Notes: generated by a model not told the origin, from the letters alone. A stretch of DNA of 64,000 nt from Flavobacterium sp. J372 (GCF_024699965.1 NZ_JAJOMZ010000004.1:3256001-3320000), one strand, 5' to 3'. Numbered from the stretch's first letter, positions 1 through 8,902 are shown. Program-made: numbers and translations.

Positions 1-2741
1 GCTGCATTGCCGTCAACAGGAAAATGACTTTGTACCTGTGACATTTGATTCGAGAAAGCACCAGGCACCAGAAATGAATTAGTCATTGCCGCTCCTTTTT
101 GTTTAACAAACTGGAAAAGGAAATCAAGCGACCAGTTTTTATAGGTCAATTGATTGGCTATACCTCCATAATATTTTGGCGAGAAGTCGATAAATGACGT
201 GAGGTCTTCTGCGGCAGTGATTGCGCCATCTCCGTTGACATCTTCTACGGTATGCAAGCCGGTATCTTGGTCAATACCCGTGTAATGATAAAGTTTTTGG
301 ATAAAGATGGACTGTCCGACCATGAACCGATTTTTGTAAGTCGAGGTCTCTAAGTCTGGAAAAGCCAGAAGTTTATTACGCGGTATAGTGAGGTTGAGCG
401 AAGTTATCCAGCTAAAATCCTTTGATTTAAAGTTCTCTGAACGCCACTCAAACTCGAAGCCCGTATTTTCCACGGTGGCATCAAGATTGGCCTGTATTGT
501 AGGAAATCCGGTCGTTCCGGGAAGGGGCACACCGACTAGCTGGTTTGACGAACGATTGCGAAACCAGGAAGCTGAGAGGAAAATCCTGTCCTGGAAAAAG
601 CCCAATTCCATCGCAGCTTCAAACTTCTTATTTGTTTCCCAGCCGAACTTCGGATTGAAAAGCCTGGTTGGCTGAATGCCAATAACACCGTCATAAACGT
701 TGGGTGTTATTTGATAGGTGTCCAAGTATTGGTAATCGCCTATTTGGTCATTACCCGTTACGCCATAACTGGCACGCAGTTTACCGAAGCTCAGAACTGA
801 GCGCGTCTGCTCAAGGAAAGGTTCAGAGGAAAAAATCCATGCCGCACCAACCGCGCCAAAGTTGGCGAAACGGTTTCCTGTACCGAAGCGGCTTGACCCA
901 TCACGTCGTCCTGTAAGGTTGATGATGTAACGGTCTTTTATAACAGCATTTATACGTCCGAAAAAAGCGTTGTAGCGGTAGTCAGACTGCTCATCCCTGA
1001 GTATCGTTAACGTTGTCGCTGCTGAAAGGCTGTTCATCAGCGCATTGCTCGGGAAGCCATAAGCGTCTATCGCCAACATTTCCTGCTCTTGGTTCTGGAA
1101 TGTCGTGCCTGCAAGTACGTTCAGCTCTGCCAGGTCCCATTTTTTTTGCCAGGTCAGTTGCGGTTCAATGATCCAGGAGCGGCGCTTGCCATCGTTGACA
1201 ACCATTTCAGACATTGCGCTTGTGAATCCAGAAACCGGGTTGTAGATCGTATAGGGCAAGGACCTGACTTCAGACAACTGAGAGTCGGTAAACCCCAAGC
1301 TTGTTTTGGCCTCGAACCCCGCGGGCAGTTTGAACGATAGCATCGTATTGGCAACTAAGGTATTGGTTGTGTTGATATAATTTCCGTTTAGCTGCGCCAA
1401 AGGATTTTCAAATGTTCCATTTTCCCAGTTAAGGTTTCCGGCATCATCGTAAAGTGCCGGCGCATTTGGCGCGAGCGTATAGGCTTGCCTTGTCAGGTCA
1501 ATGCCCGGCAGGGTATTCTTGTCCCCCGAATAGTTGGCTGAGAACATTAGCCTGAAACGGTCATCTTCTGAGCGATGGGTAATGTTGACTGCTGCTGCAC
1601 CACGATTAAAATGCGCGTCGCCGGGAAATACCGTCGTCTCCTTGCGATATGTGCCGCTGAGCAGGAACTGTGTCAGATCGGAACCTCCGGAAACAGTTAG
1701 TTGTGCGTTATAAATATTAGCTGTACCTCCGATGAGTTCCTTCTGCCAATCGGTATTCCGTGTCTGGCTCCAAGTACCATTGACGTCATAGGCATCTTCG
1801 GGATATTCGCTGATACCATCGTTCTCGAATGCTTCCCTACGCATGGCCAGATACTGTCCTGTATTGAGCAGGTCGAGTTTGTTGGTAATCTTACCGACTG
1901 TCGTATAGCTTTGTACATCAAAGCGCGTACGTCCGGCTTTACCTTTTTTGGTTGTAATCAATACCACACCATTTGCGCCACGCGAACCGTAAATGGCTGT
2001 GGCATCCGCGTCTTTTAATACCTCGATGCTCTCGATATCCGCAGGATTTATACTGCTGAGAGGATTTGACAGCCCTCCGAATAAACCACCCGACACTTCG
2101 TTGCTGCCCAGCGATTGCGATGCATAGGGTACGCCGTTAATAACATACAATGGATCATTCCCTGTACCCCGTAAAGAGTTGATTCCACGCACCTGAATGC
2201 TAAACCCACTGCCTGGTGTCCCGGCGGACTGAATAATGTTAACACCCGACATACGCCCTTGCATAGCGGCTATAGGACTGCTTACGGGCTGAAGAGCTAT
2301 GTCCGCTGATTTAATTCGGGCTATGCTACCAGTCCTTTCTTTGTCCTTAACTGAATAATATCCCGCATTTATGGTGACTTCCTGAAGCTGTGTGCTGTCT
2401 TCTGCCATCACTAGATTTATTGACGCTTGTGTACCAACTGGAATCTCTTGTGTGGTGAAGCCAATAAAGGAGAACACCAGGACATCGGTCGAGCTTGCAG
2501 TAATTGCAAACTGTCCTTTTTCATTAGTCGAAGTGAAAATATTAGTTCCCTTTACATTGACCGTGACGTTAGGTAGCGGTCCCGAAGCGTCGGATACGAT
2601 ACCAGTAATTTGTTGCTGAGTTTGCTGCGCGTAGCTTCCAAACGTTAGGCGTGATGCAAAAACCTGATGAGATAATAAAATTGTAAAAATGAAAATACAA
2701 AGACAGGAGGGCCTGCCCTTGTTTAATGAAAGATTTTTCAT
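1..2741 (-). CDS. SusC/RagA-family TonB-dependent outer membrane receptor, partial (3' end off the left edge)
   Basis: Outer-membrane receptor that would import oligosaccharides or other large substrates with TonB energy, normally with a SusD lipoprotein partner. Reading the minus strand from the ATG at 2739-2741 gives an open frame of about 913 codons with no stop before the window edge. It shows a basic N-terminus and hydrophobic signal peptide, then a carboxypeptidase-like regulatory domain (GIVSDASGPLPNVTV, about residues 45-60), then the plug domain with the SusC signatures VRGINSLRGTGNDPLYVING and SIEVLKDADATAIYGSRGAN. The rest is beta-barrel sequence rich in aromatic and Asn/Gly residues. 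No frameshift is seen. The SusD partner would lie beyond the left edge. Substrate cannot be told. It may be chromosomal flank or ICE cargo. Confidence 0.95.
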   Translation of the reverse strand, partial: MKNLSLNKGRPSCLCIFIFTILLSHQVFASRLTFGSYAQQTQQQITGIVSDASGPLPNVTVNVKGTNIFTSTNEKGQFAITASSTDVLVFSFIGFTTQEIPVGTQASINLVMAEDSTQLQEVTINAGYYSVKDKERTGSIARIKSADIALQPVSSPIAAMQGRMSGVNIIQSAGTPGSGFSIQVRGINSLRGTGNDPLYVINGVPYASQSLGSNEVSGGLFGGLSNPLSSINPADIESIEVLKDADATAIYGSRGANGVVLITTKKGKAGRTRFDVQSYTTVGKITNKLDLLNTGQYLAMRREAFENDGISEYPEDAYDVNGTWSQTRNTDWQKELIGGTANIYNAQLTVSGGSDLTQFLLSGTYRKETTVFPGDAHFNRGAAAVNITHRSEDDRFRLMFSANYSGDKNTLPGIDLTRQAYTLAPNAPALYDDAGNLNWENGTFENPLAQLNGNYINTTNTLVANTMLSFKLPAGFEAKTSLGFTDSQLSEVRSLPYTIYNPVSGFTSAMSEMVVNDGKRRSWIIEPQLTWQKKWDLAELNVLAGTTFQNQEQEMLAIDAYGFPSNALMNSLSAATTLTILRDEQSDYRYNAFFGRINAVIKDRYIINLTGRRDGSSRFGTGNRFANFGAVGAAWIFSSEPFLEQTRSVLSFGKLRASYGVTGNDQIGDYQYLDTYQITPNVYDGVIGIQPTRLFNPKFGWETNKKFEAAMELGFFQDRIFLSASWFRNRSSNQLVGVPLPGTTGFPTIQANLDATVENTGFEFEWRSENFKSKDFSWITSLNLTIPRNKLLAFPDLETSTYKNRFMVGQSIFIQKLYHYTGIDQDTGLHTVEDVNGDGAITAAEDLTSFIDFSPKYYGGIANQLTYKNWSLDFLFQFVKQKGAAMTNSFLVPGAFSNQMSQVQSHFPVDGNA

Positions 2742-2954
2742 AAATTTAAATAGGATTAAAATGAAACGATAGTTTTGATTTTCTCTCGCCTTCTATAGCT
2801 TAGTTCCACCATAGTAATAGAAGGCTTTTCTTGTTAATTAGTTTAGCGAAGGCGTAGTCATCCCAAATCCGGTAAGTAAGAAAAGTTATAAAGAATAAAG
2901 CTTAAGCCTTTAAGATCTAAAGGAAACAGATAAATTTCTTTTCCAAACAAAGAA

Positions 2955-3003
2955 CCTGGCCCTTCCCCTAACTAACCCAGAAGGAATACCAGTACGGGCC
3001 AGG
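2955..3003. promoter_or_regulatory. Hairpin in the upstream region of the SusC-like gene
   Basis: CCTGGCCC (2955-2962) pairs with GGGCCAGG (2996-3003), extended inside by TTCC (2963-2966) with GGAA (2983-2986), leaving an asymmetric bulge TACCAGTAC. It lies about 215 bases upstream of the receptor start, so it would fall in a long 5' leader or act as a terminator-like structure. The bulge sequence resembles the TACCAGT arm of the nearby structured RNA, so it may be a degenerate relative. Confidence 0.4.
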
Positions 3004-3139
3004 CATTATAAACAGAGTGTGTAGCACTATATCATAGGCAACCAATCTAAAGTTAATAACGGTTGCGACTCCCTAGATAAAGACGTGAGCTTTGAGAGTG
3101 AGTTAGAGCCCAAAAAAGAGGCGCAGTACTCAGCTTATT

Positions 3140-3254
3140 GCATTGGAGGTACTGGTATACCCTTACGCGCGAATAAGTGAGCCCACGCCCTATAGAGGCG
3201 TGAGCATTTACACTTATCATCCCGCGCGTATAAAAATTACCAGTTTTCCAATGC
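3140..3254 (-). ncRNA. Structured RNA candidate, copy 1
   Basis: A long nested hairpin. Read on the minus strand, GCATTGG/CCAATGC (3248-3254 with 3140-3146) forms the outer stem, ACTGGTA/TACCAGT (3238-3244 with 3151-3157) the next, then CGCGCG/CGCGCG (3223-3228 with 3166-3171), ATAAGTG/CACTTAT (3211-3217 with 3173-3179), and an apical CACGCC/GGCGTG stem around 3184-3202. A homologous copy lies inverted at 40314-40421; several stems differ in sequence between the copies but keep pairing. The strand is inferred from a promoter-like box at 3295-3302. It could also act as DNA. I recall Rfam motifs restricted to Flavobacteria (for example Flavo-1 and 6S-Flavo), but cannot assign it. Confidence 0.55.
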
Positions 3255-3294
3255 GGGTTCAAAGCGAATGCTTCAAATATTTTTAGAAGTATCG

Positions 3295-3302
3295 CAAATA
3301 TA
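3295..3302 (-). promoter_or_regulatory. Promoter -7 box candidate for the structured RNA
   Basis: On the minus strand this reads TATATTTG, an exact match to the Bacteroidetes TAnnTTTG -7 element. A TTTG lies about 12 bases upstream, which is closer than the usual spacing, so the -33 match is imperfect. Transcription from here would enter the hairpin at 3254-3140. Confidence 0.4.
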
Positions 3303-3336
3303 GATAATCATTCACAAACATAATAAAAAATCACCA

Positions 3337-3358
3337 TACTGTCACGATAGTGACAGTA
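3337..3358. promoter_or_regulatory. Perfect palindromic operator candidate
   Basis: TACTGTCAC (3337-3345), spacer GATA, GTGACAGTA (3350-3358): a perfect 9-bp inverted repeat with a 4-base spacer. It lies 31 bases upstream of the ATG of the small HTH-like gene at 3389 and beside the divergent promoter box at 3295-3302, so a dimeric regulator bound here could control both. Autoregulation by the 3389 product is inferred only. Confidence 0.5.
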
Positions 3359-3388
3359 ATTTTTATTGATAATTTATTTTTTTGTCTA

Positions 3389-3712
3389 ATGGCCAAAAAC
3401 AGTGGTAATAAAAAGACACCAGATCCGGCAGGTAAAATTTTTTTACTTGACAAATTTGTATGCGCCTACATTAGAGATAATTGGATTGATTGGACTAAAC
3501 CTATAGAGCCACAAAGCAAAGAATTAGGAGTTCATAGGCATATATTGACAAAATTACAAAGTGAAGACGGATATAGAATTCCTTTATCCACTCTTGCAAT
3601 TATGTGTTTCTACAAAAACATTTCACTTTCTGATTTCTTTCAAATAATCGAAGACAAGCACGGTTCAAAGATTAATGATGACTTCGTATCAAAGTCCGTA
3701 AAAGGAAATTAG
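3389..3712 (+). CDS. Small HTH-like regulatory protein (putative)
   Basis: About 107 residues from the ATG at 3389; an upstream GTG at 3350 would add 13 residues but overlaps the operator palindrome. The sequence runs DPAGKIFLLDKFVCAYIRDN, then alternating predicted helices (ELGVHRHILTKLQ, IPLSTLAIMCFYKNISLSDFF). The layout resembles small Xre-like DNA-binding proteins common in Bacteroidetes accessory regions, in which a core HTH follows a conserved W-x-W/P stretch (here NWIDWTKP). No second domain is seen. The perfect inverted repeat just upstream would suit a self-regulating repressor. The next gene, a RES-domain protein, is about 250 bases away and may or may not be linked. Confidence 0.5.
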   Translation: MAKNSGNKKTPDPAGKIFLLDKFVCAYIRDNWIDWTKPIEPQSKELGVHRHILTKLQSEDGYRIPLSTLAIMCFYKNISLSDFFQIIEDKHGSKINDDFVSKSVKGN

Positions 3713-3868
3713 ATCAGTTCGGAGTTAATATTCAAAGGTTCCGTCAATCGTTATATATTTCTGAACTTGTAAGAGAGTGTGCTCACTAAAATCGGCGGTT
3801 TACTAATAATTTTTGATTTGCTCTGTTTTTTGCGGGCCTGGATTAAGTAGGTTTCGTATTTTGCTTTC

Positions 3869-3929
3869 GCGACAGGGATCGCAGCGGCATCCTTTTGCCA
3901 AAAGATTTAGCGTAGAGCGCGGCAGTCGC
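3869..3929. repeat. Intergenic hairpin repeat of Flavobacterium type
   Basis: GCGAC (3869-3873) pairs with GTCGC (3925-3929), enclosing an AGGGATCGCAGCGGCATCC-type segment and an inner ATCCTTTT/AAAAGAT hairpin (3889-3906). I recognise this pattern from memory as an abundant intergenic repeat in Flavobacterium chromosomes. Only one copy is seen here. Confidence 0.45.
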
Positions 3930-3962
3930 CATACAAAACAATAAACCGTTTAATAACAATTC

Positions 3963-4880
3963 ATGGACAAATACGAAGCATTTGAAAAGCTTAAAGAATT
4001 TTCACAAGATCTATCAGATGTATCTTATGATGAAATAGTCGATCTATTAAAAAATGGAATAAAATTCATTCCGGTCCCTTTGGCAAAAGTTCAGAAAAAT
4101 GCACATATCGACAGAGTCCGACCTAATAAGGGTTCCGTACTATACGAGCACATTGATAATTTAGGATATATTAAAGAGCAGGAAGTCATTGACAAGCATC
4201 TCTTATCATTTGGAAGAGCAAACTGTCCGCATCAGGTAATGTTTTACGGTGCGTTGGAAAGCACATTAATTGACAAGCAAAGACTTACTGCAATTGCTGA
4301 AACCTCTGATTTGTTCCGGGAAAATAAAGATTGTCCTGACGGAAAATATTATACTGTTAGTAGATGGAAAACCAATGATGAGTTTCTGGTTGTTGAAGTT
4401 GTTTTCTCTGAATATGCGTTGGAGAATAATCCGGATATCAGAGCATCCTTTGAGAAACAAAAGAGATTTCTTCTGGATAAAGGACTGGAAGAAAAGGAAA
4501 TACGTTTTCATTTGGATTTTTTAAAGTTTATAAGTGAAGAGTTTTCAAAAAAAGTGACTAATGCGGACGATTACAAAATTAGCGCCGCATACACTAATAT
4601 AATTTTACTGCACCCAGAAACAAGTGGCATAACATATCCGAGTGTCCAAACTCAATATTTTGGAGTAAATATAGTTCTGACTCCTGAAGCAGTTGACAAA
4701 TATTTGATGCCCCTTGTCTGTAGTACACAAATCGTTTATAAAAATGGCGAAAAAACCGTAATTGCTAATGGCGGGCATTTTTGCGATAATATTGATATTA
4801 CAAACAAAATTGAGTGGAAAGAACAGGACGAATCGCTTTTGACAAATAAAGATGAAATTTTAAAGCATCTCTATTCATAG
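3963..4880 (+). CDS. RES-domain protein (putative NAD-degrading toxin family)
   Basis: 305 residues, ATG at 3963. A GRANCPHQVMFYGALES block near residues 84-101 and an ITYPSV block near 222-227 match the Arg, Glu and Ser of the RES domain (GRxN...YxxxxxxTxxxE and gixYPS). RES proteins of RES-Xre toxin-antitoxin modules degrade NAD+; longer RES-containing proteins also occur as cargo without a known role. At 305 residues it is longer than the usual 150-200 residue toxin, with an added N-terminal region. No obvious Xre/MbcA antitoxin with a DUF2384 domain is adjacent. The family call rests on motif reading only. Downstream genes up to 7200 lie on the same strand but are separated by gaps of 40-160 bases. 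Confidence 0.5.
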   Translation: MDKYEAFEKLKEFSQDLSDVSYDEIVDLLKNGIKFIPVPLAKVQKNAHIDRVRPNKGSVLYEHIDNLGYIKEQEVIDKHLLSFGRANCPHQVMFYGALESTLIDKQRLTAIAETSDLFRENKDCPDGKYYTVSRWKTNDEFLVVEVVFSEYALENNPDIRASFEKQKRFLLDKGLEEKEIRFHLDFLKFISEEFSKKVTNADDYKISAAYTNIILLHPETSGITYPSVQTQYFGVNIVLTPEAVDKYLMPLVCSTQIVYKNGEKTVIANGGHFCDNIDITNKIEWKEQDESLLTNKDEILKHLYS

Positions 4881-4917
4881 TTACGGAGTTAATGGACTTT
4901 AACCTTATAAAACGAAC

Positions 4918-5867
4918 ATGCAGCGAAATTTAGAAAACGTAATAAGTCTTAGCGCTCGATTTTTGTTATTAAAACAACAAGATACTGTATATGACAAAGC
5001 GAGGGCCAAAGTCCTTAAAGAGTTACCGCTTCATATTTACCTGATCTGCCGGTCCCCAAAGATAATGCTCGATGTTGGTAAATCAACAATCACCCCGACC
5101 CAAATTACCCTGACATTCTTTACTAATGTCCAAGGCGTACGCAAAGACATCGTAGTAAAACCATCAATAGAAAGCACCAGCCAATAGAAAGCATTGAGTG
5201 CGATTACCCGAATAATTTTTATAAGGCTTACGGTCCAAAGAAATCTTTCCACTCTGAAGGTAAAACCAATTTACTTTTTAAATATCTCACTGCACAGAAT
5301 GGAAAATATTATAACGAATCCAATCTTGAGGTACTGTATGTGGGACAAGCCTTTAGCAAGAAAGGAAAGCGGATTACTGTGGATCGTTTGGAGAAACATG
5401 AAAAAGCTCAGAAAATTTATTTCGATACTCAAAATAGATTTCCTGATTACGAAGTCTGGTTTTTGAGTTTGACATTTGAACCAAGCTTGATGACGGTTTT
5501 TGACCCAAAGACCTTTTATAATCCAAGTCAATTTGAAGATGATTTGGAACATCTGAATAAAGTCGAATCTACTCCTATTTCCTTCGACCAACAGATTACC
5601 ATTCTTGAAGCAGCAATGATTAGCTATTTTGGAACCGCGGAATTTAATAAAGAATACCTGGATTTTCCATCGAGCAAACATACATCATACAGCGAACTGT
5701 ACGATTTAGATTTTAATTCTGTAGGTTTTGAGCTTACGACAGTTTCAATTCATTCACAGCTCTTCAGTAAAACCGTACCGGCAAATTTTACTCATTATAA
5801 AACTTTCTTTCTTCACAATCAGACTCAGCGGAAAGAAGTACTCTATTGGCTTAAAGGGGATGAATGA
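4918..5867 (+). pseudogene. Unknown gene interrupted by a 17-bp tandem duplication (possibly GIY-YIG-like)
   Basis: An 89-codon frame (4918-5187) stops just before a second frame (to 5867). At the junction CAATAGAAAGCA occurs at 5165-5176 and again at 5182-5193, a 17-base offset. Removing one unit rejoins the frames seamlessly (...VVKPSIESIECDYPNNFYK...), giving a protein of about 310 residues. The second part holds LEVLYVGQAF, then RLEKHEKAQKIY. This order (Y-VG, then R and H) is reminiscent of GIY-YIG-type nuclease folds in Bacteroidetes hypothetical proteins, but I do not recognise the family with certainty. Unlike most breaks in this window the lesion is not a homopolymer indel, so it is likely a real mutation or a reversible slippage site. 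Confidence 0.6.
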
Positions 5868-6023
5868 CACAGTTCGCTGACGTTATGCGGAACGGTAACT
5901 TTTCATTGTAACTATCTACTTTATCCTAAGAAAATTCTAATTTCGCATCAAGACCAATTAACATATTTACGGCAGAACTTGAAGCAGCCTTAAATACCTC
6001 TATAACCAATAACATTTAGACAC

Positions 6024-6497
6024 ATGGATTGCTTATTAATCGGCGGAGCTCAATCTGTCGGAAAAAGTGAAACTATTTATCGCCTTACCGAAAATTTAAT
6101 AGCTGCTGGGTACCTGGTTACAGCCGGAACGTTTCCGGCGACCTTTACAGATTTCAGGGTAGTGCTACAGGGACCAAACAGGTTTGGTAAAACCGTCAAT
6201 ATAATTATAAATTCACCTACAGATACCGTCGACATTATCAACGATTTTAAATCATTTTTCGATGCTAACGGTACTTATGATATACTGATCTCTTCAATAA
6301 GAGATGTCAACTTCTGGCCTCGCGGTGACTTTTTCAGAATTATGGGAATCACAAGTCCCAAGGATTTTATCTTGGAAATACCTCTCGCAAAAATAACACG
6401 GCGGGATACAAATTTCCCAATTGCTTTAAACTGGTATCAAAGACAAATGGACAATTTGATGAACCATCTTTTGGTAAACACTCCATTTAATCTTTAG
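6024..6497 (+). CDS. Small P-loop NTPase of unknown function
   Basis: 157 residues, ATG at 6024. Residues 6-15 (IGGAQSVGKS) form a Walker A-type P-loop right at the N-terminus, followed by a helix and a second strand (GYLVTAGTFPATFTDFRVVL). A candidate Walker B/switch strand is YDILISSIRD (about residues 91-100). The layout looks like a small kinase or GTPase-like fold, or a protein that senses or modifies a nucleotide substrate. No family is recognised. It stands alone, with gaps of about 155 bases upstream and 85 downstream, among cargo genes of similar base composition. Confidence 0.5.
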   Translation: MDCLLIGGAQSVGKSETIYRLTENLIAAGYLVTAGTFPATFTDFRVVLQGPNRFGKTVNIIINSPTDTVDIINDFKSFFDANGTYDILISSIRDVNFWPRGDFFRIMGITSPKDFILEIPLAKITRRDTNFPIALNWYQRQMDNLMNHLLVNTPFNL

Positions 6498-6583
6498 CTT
6501 TGCACAGCTAAACGACCGCTCTTAGCTTACCATAAAATTCCGTTTTTAATTGAGTGACTAATTAGCTCAAAATCTAATAAACT

Positions 6584-7021
6584 ATGATTGATATAAGAGT
6601 TGAAGAAGACATCGTTAATTTTTATAAGGACGGCAGAAGTAAGCCTATCTATTTTATTGAGAGAGCAAAATTATATTTAACTCGGGAAGATAAAGGTATT
6701 TTGGTGTCTGAGTGGATTGAGCACTTAATCTTAAAATCTTGGATTGAGGCCGAAGCTTTATATGAACTGGCAAGACTTATACAAAAGGAATTTCCCGATA
6801 ATAAAATCAATTGGTATGAAACATTTTTTCCAGTTGAGAAATGGCAGTACTTGCAACATGTAAAACATACTACAAAATTAATCTCTGGTACAAATTCAGA
6901 AGTAAATTTCAAAAGTTTAATGGACGGAATTCAGGCGGGAATCGATGAGCAGCGTTCGGATGTAAATGCAGAAATAAATAAAATTGTGGAGATGAATTTA
7001 CGTCAGTTCAATCTACTTTAG
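6584..7021 (+). CDS. Hypothetical protein
   Basis: 145 residues, ATG at 6584 after an A-rich stretch typical of Bacteroidetes start regions. The sequence is mostly predicted helix, acidic and without signal peptide or membrane segment. Aromatic-rich patches (WIEHLILKSWIEAEALYELA, NWYETFFPVEKWQYL) suggest a globular cytoplasmic protein. I do not recognise a family. It is followed within 13 bases by a short frame (7034), so the two may be one transcript. Confidence 0.45.
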   Translation: MIDIRVEEDIVNFYKDGRSKPIYFIERAKLYLTREDKGILVSEWIEHLILKSWIEAEALYELARLIQKEFPDNKINWYETFFPVEKWQYLQHVKHTTKLISGTNSEVNFKSLMDGIQAGIDEQRSDVNAEINKIVEMNLRQFNLL

Positions 7022-7033
7022 CGACAACAAATT

Positions 7034-7192
7034 ATGGGACTTTTTTGGAGCAATAATAATAAGAAAGTAAGGTCAGACCTGAAGAACTTATTTACAGATA
7101 AACGCTATAAAAGGAATGGGAGTAAACTTCGAGGCAATAACCAAATATCAAAACTCTTTGCCGATTTATGGAATGCTTACATTAAGAAATGA
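7034..7192 (+). CDS. Short ORF, possibly a frameshifted fragment
   Basis: ATG at 7034 opens a 52-codon frame beginning MGLFWSNNNKKVRSDLKNLF. A natural-looking C-terminus (VNFEAITKYQNSLPIYGML) is present in the next frame and ends at 7208, so the original product may have been about 57 residues with a one-base shift near 7120. No function is suggested. Confidence 0.3.
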   Translation: MGLFWSNNNKKVRSDLKNLFTDKRYKRNGSKLRGNNQISKLFADLWNAYIKK

Positions 7193-7220
7193 TATTGAGG
7201 CGGTGTAAAGAATACTAACT

Positions 7221-8902
7221 TTAGGTATTGGCCTGTTGGTCCTTCTTAAGTTCTTCGATAAAGTCTCTTGGAGATATTCCAGTTTGGGTTTCAAAAGCAT
7301 TTACAAATCTCCGTGTGCTGCTAAAGCCGGCTTCCTCTCCCAAAGCTTTATCGGTGTAATTCTGTAACATCCTCTCGTTCCTGATTTTTTCGGCAATGTA
7401 ATCCACTTTCAAACCATTGAGATAATTATTGAAACTTTTTTGCCTATACTTCAAAATTATTTCAGAAAGATATTTGGGATTCGTATTAAAGAATCCTGCC
7501 AATTTTGTCAGGTTTAAATCCCTCTCACGAATTTTCTTACTGTCTTCAAATTTTTCGACTTGTGAAAGAACCATAGCCTCCGCATCTTTACTCATAGACA
7601 ATCCATTGTTTTCGCTTGTAGCAGATTTTACTTTTTTAGAGGCTTCGAGCTTCTGGACCAGCTCTTCATATTTCCTTCTAATTTCTTTTTTACTTTTCAG
7701 ATATCTTGTGATAATTGCAATTACAAACACGCAAAGGGCAACTATTACAGATATGAATATCCTATCGTTGTATTTGCGCCTGTTCAGCGATTTCTCTATA
7801 TCATTTTTCTGCTGTTTCAGTTTTTTAGTATCATATTCCTTATGTATTTTACCTTGTAGATAGGCGTATGTTTTATGCAACATCCGGTCTGCCCGTAGAA
7901 GTTTTTTAATGTAATACAGTTGAACATCTTGCAACCCAATGCTCTCATAATACGAAATCATTAGTTCGTAACCTTCCCTCATATCTGGCCTTAAATAGTC
8001 TTTCCGCTCATAGATTTGATCTACTTTTTTAAAATAAGTTATTGCGAGCTCTTTATTCCCCAATGCCCAATAGGATTTTCCAAGATAGAAGTGCCCTATT
8101 GACTCATTAGCGAAGTCACCAGCTTTGCTTATTGCCGGCAGGGCGGACTTAATTTTTTCAATGGCAAGAGCATAATTATGGATTAGGCATTGATTGACAC
8201 CTTCTGAGTGTACAAAATATGGCTCCATGTCAGTATTTTCCAATCTGCGACCTTCCTCAATACCTCTTTTATTGATTTCTGAACACAGACCATGGTTTCC
8301 TACCATGTTATAACAAACTCCCAGCATATGCAGCGAATTTAAGTAGCCCCGTGTGTCGTCTCTTTTAAAGAAGCCAATACATTCCTCAAACAAAGCTATT
8401 GCCTCACCGTAAAATCCGAGATAAAATTTAATAAGCCCGATATTATATTTAGCCTTATAAATCTGATATTCATTGGCGGTCTTGATAATATAACTATCTG
8501 CAATAAGATAAAAATCAAGCGCTTCGGCAAGTCTTTTTTGCCTGTAATAGGCTATACCCTTTGAAAGATAAGCTGCACCTATCATCTCATTGTCTTTTGA
8601 TCGCTTAGCTGCCCCGACCATGCTATCAGCGTAAATCAGCTTTAGGGTGTCTGGCGCATAGTGAACATAGTTCTTATAGGCATTGGAAAGCTCTTCCCAA
8701 TTTTTTCGGATTTGGCTTTAATTAAGAATGATTGAAGGTAGGTTGATCTTTGGCTATCGTTGATCTTCTCATCTTCTATCCGGTTAAAAATATAGTCGTA
8801 ATCCTTTTTGCGGATCGAGTCAGGAATTTTAGAAATAATTCCTTGGGCATCCATGTACATACAATTGCACAGGGACAATATCAAGATATATTTTCCCATC
8901 AT
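7221..8902 (-). pseudogene. TPR-membrane-AraC hybrid regulator, frameshifted
   Basis: Two frames (8902-8642 and 8621-7221) rejoin if the T6 run at 8701-8706 gains one base, giving about 560 residues: ...KAKSEKNWEELSNAYKNYV... The protein has a signal-like N-terminus ending near MDAQG, a periplasmic TPR array (repeats such as GIAYYRQKRLAEALDFY and YNIGLIKFYLGFYGEAIALF), a transmembrane helix (FISVIVALCVFVIAIITRYL), then a cytoplasmic coiled segment and a C-terminal AraC-type HTH (DKALGEEAGFSSTRRFVNAF). Proteins of this layout are common Flavobacteriia regulators that pass an envelope or starvation signal straight to DNA. The target is unknown; the oppositely oriented lipoprotein gene at 9255 is a possible candidate. 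Confidence 0.75.

Noticed and set aside
388..2619. Several plus-strand frames of 65-105 codons at the left end
   Set aside because: They are shadows of the continuous minus-strand SusC-like frame, which has strong family motifs throughout.
3350..3388. GTG start at 3350 for the small HTH-like gene
   Set aside because: It would place the start inside the palindromic operator and add a hydrophobic leader unlike the rest; the ATG at 3389 is more plausible.
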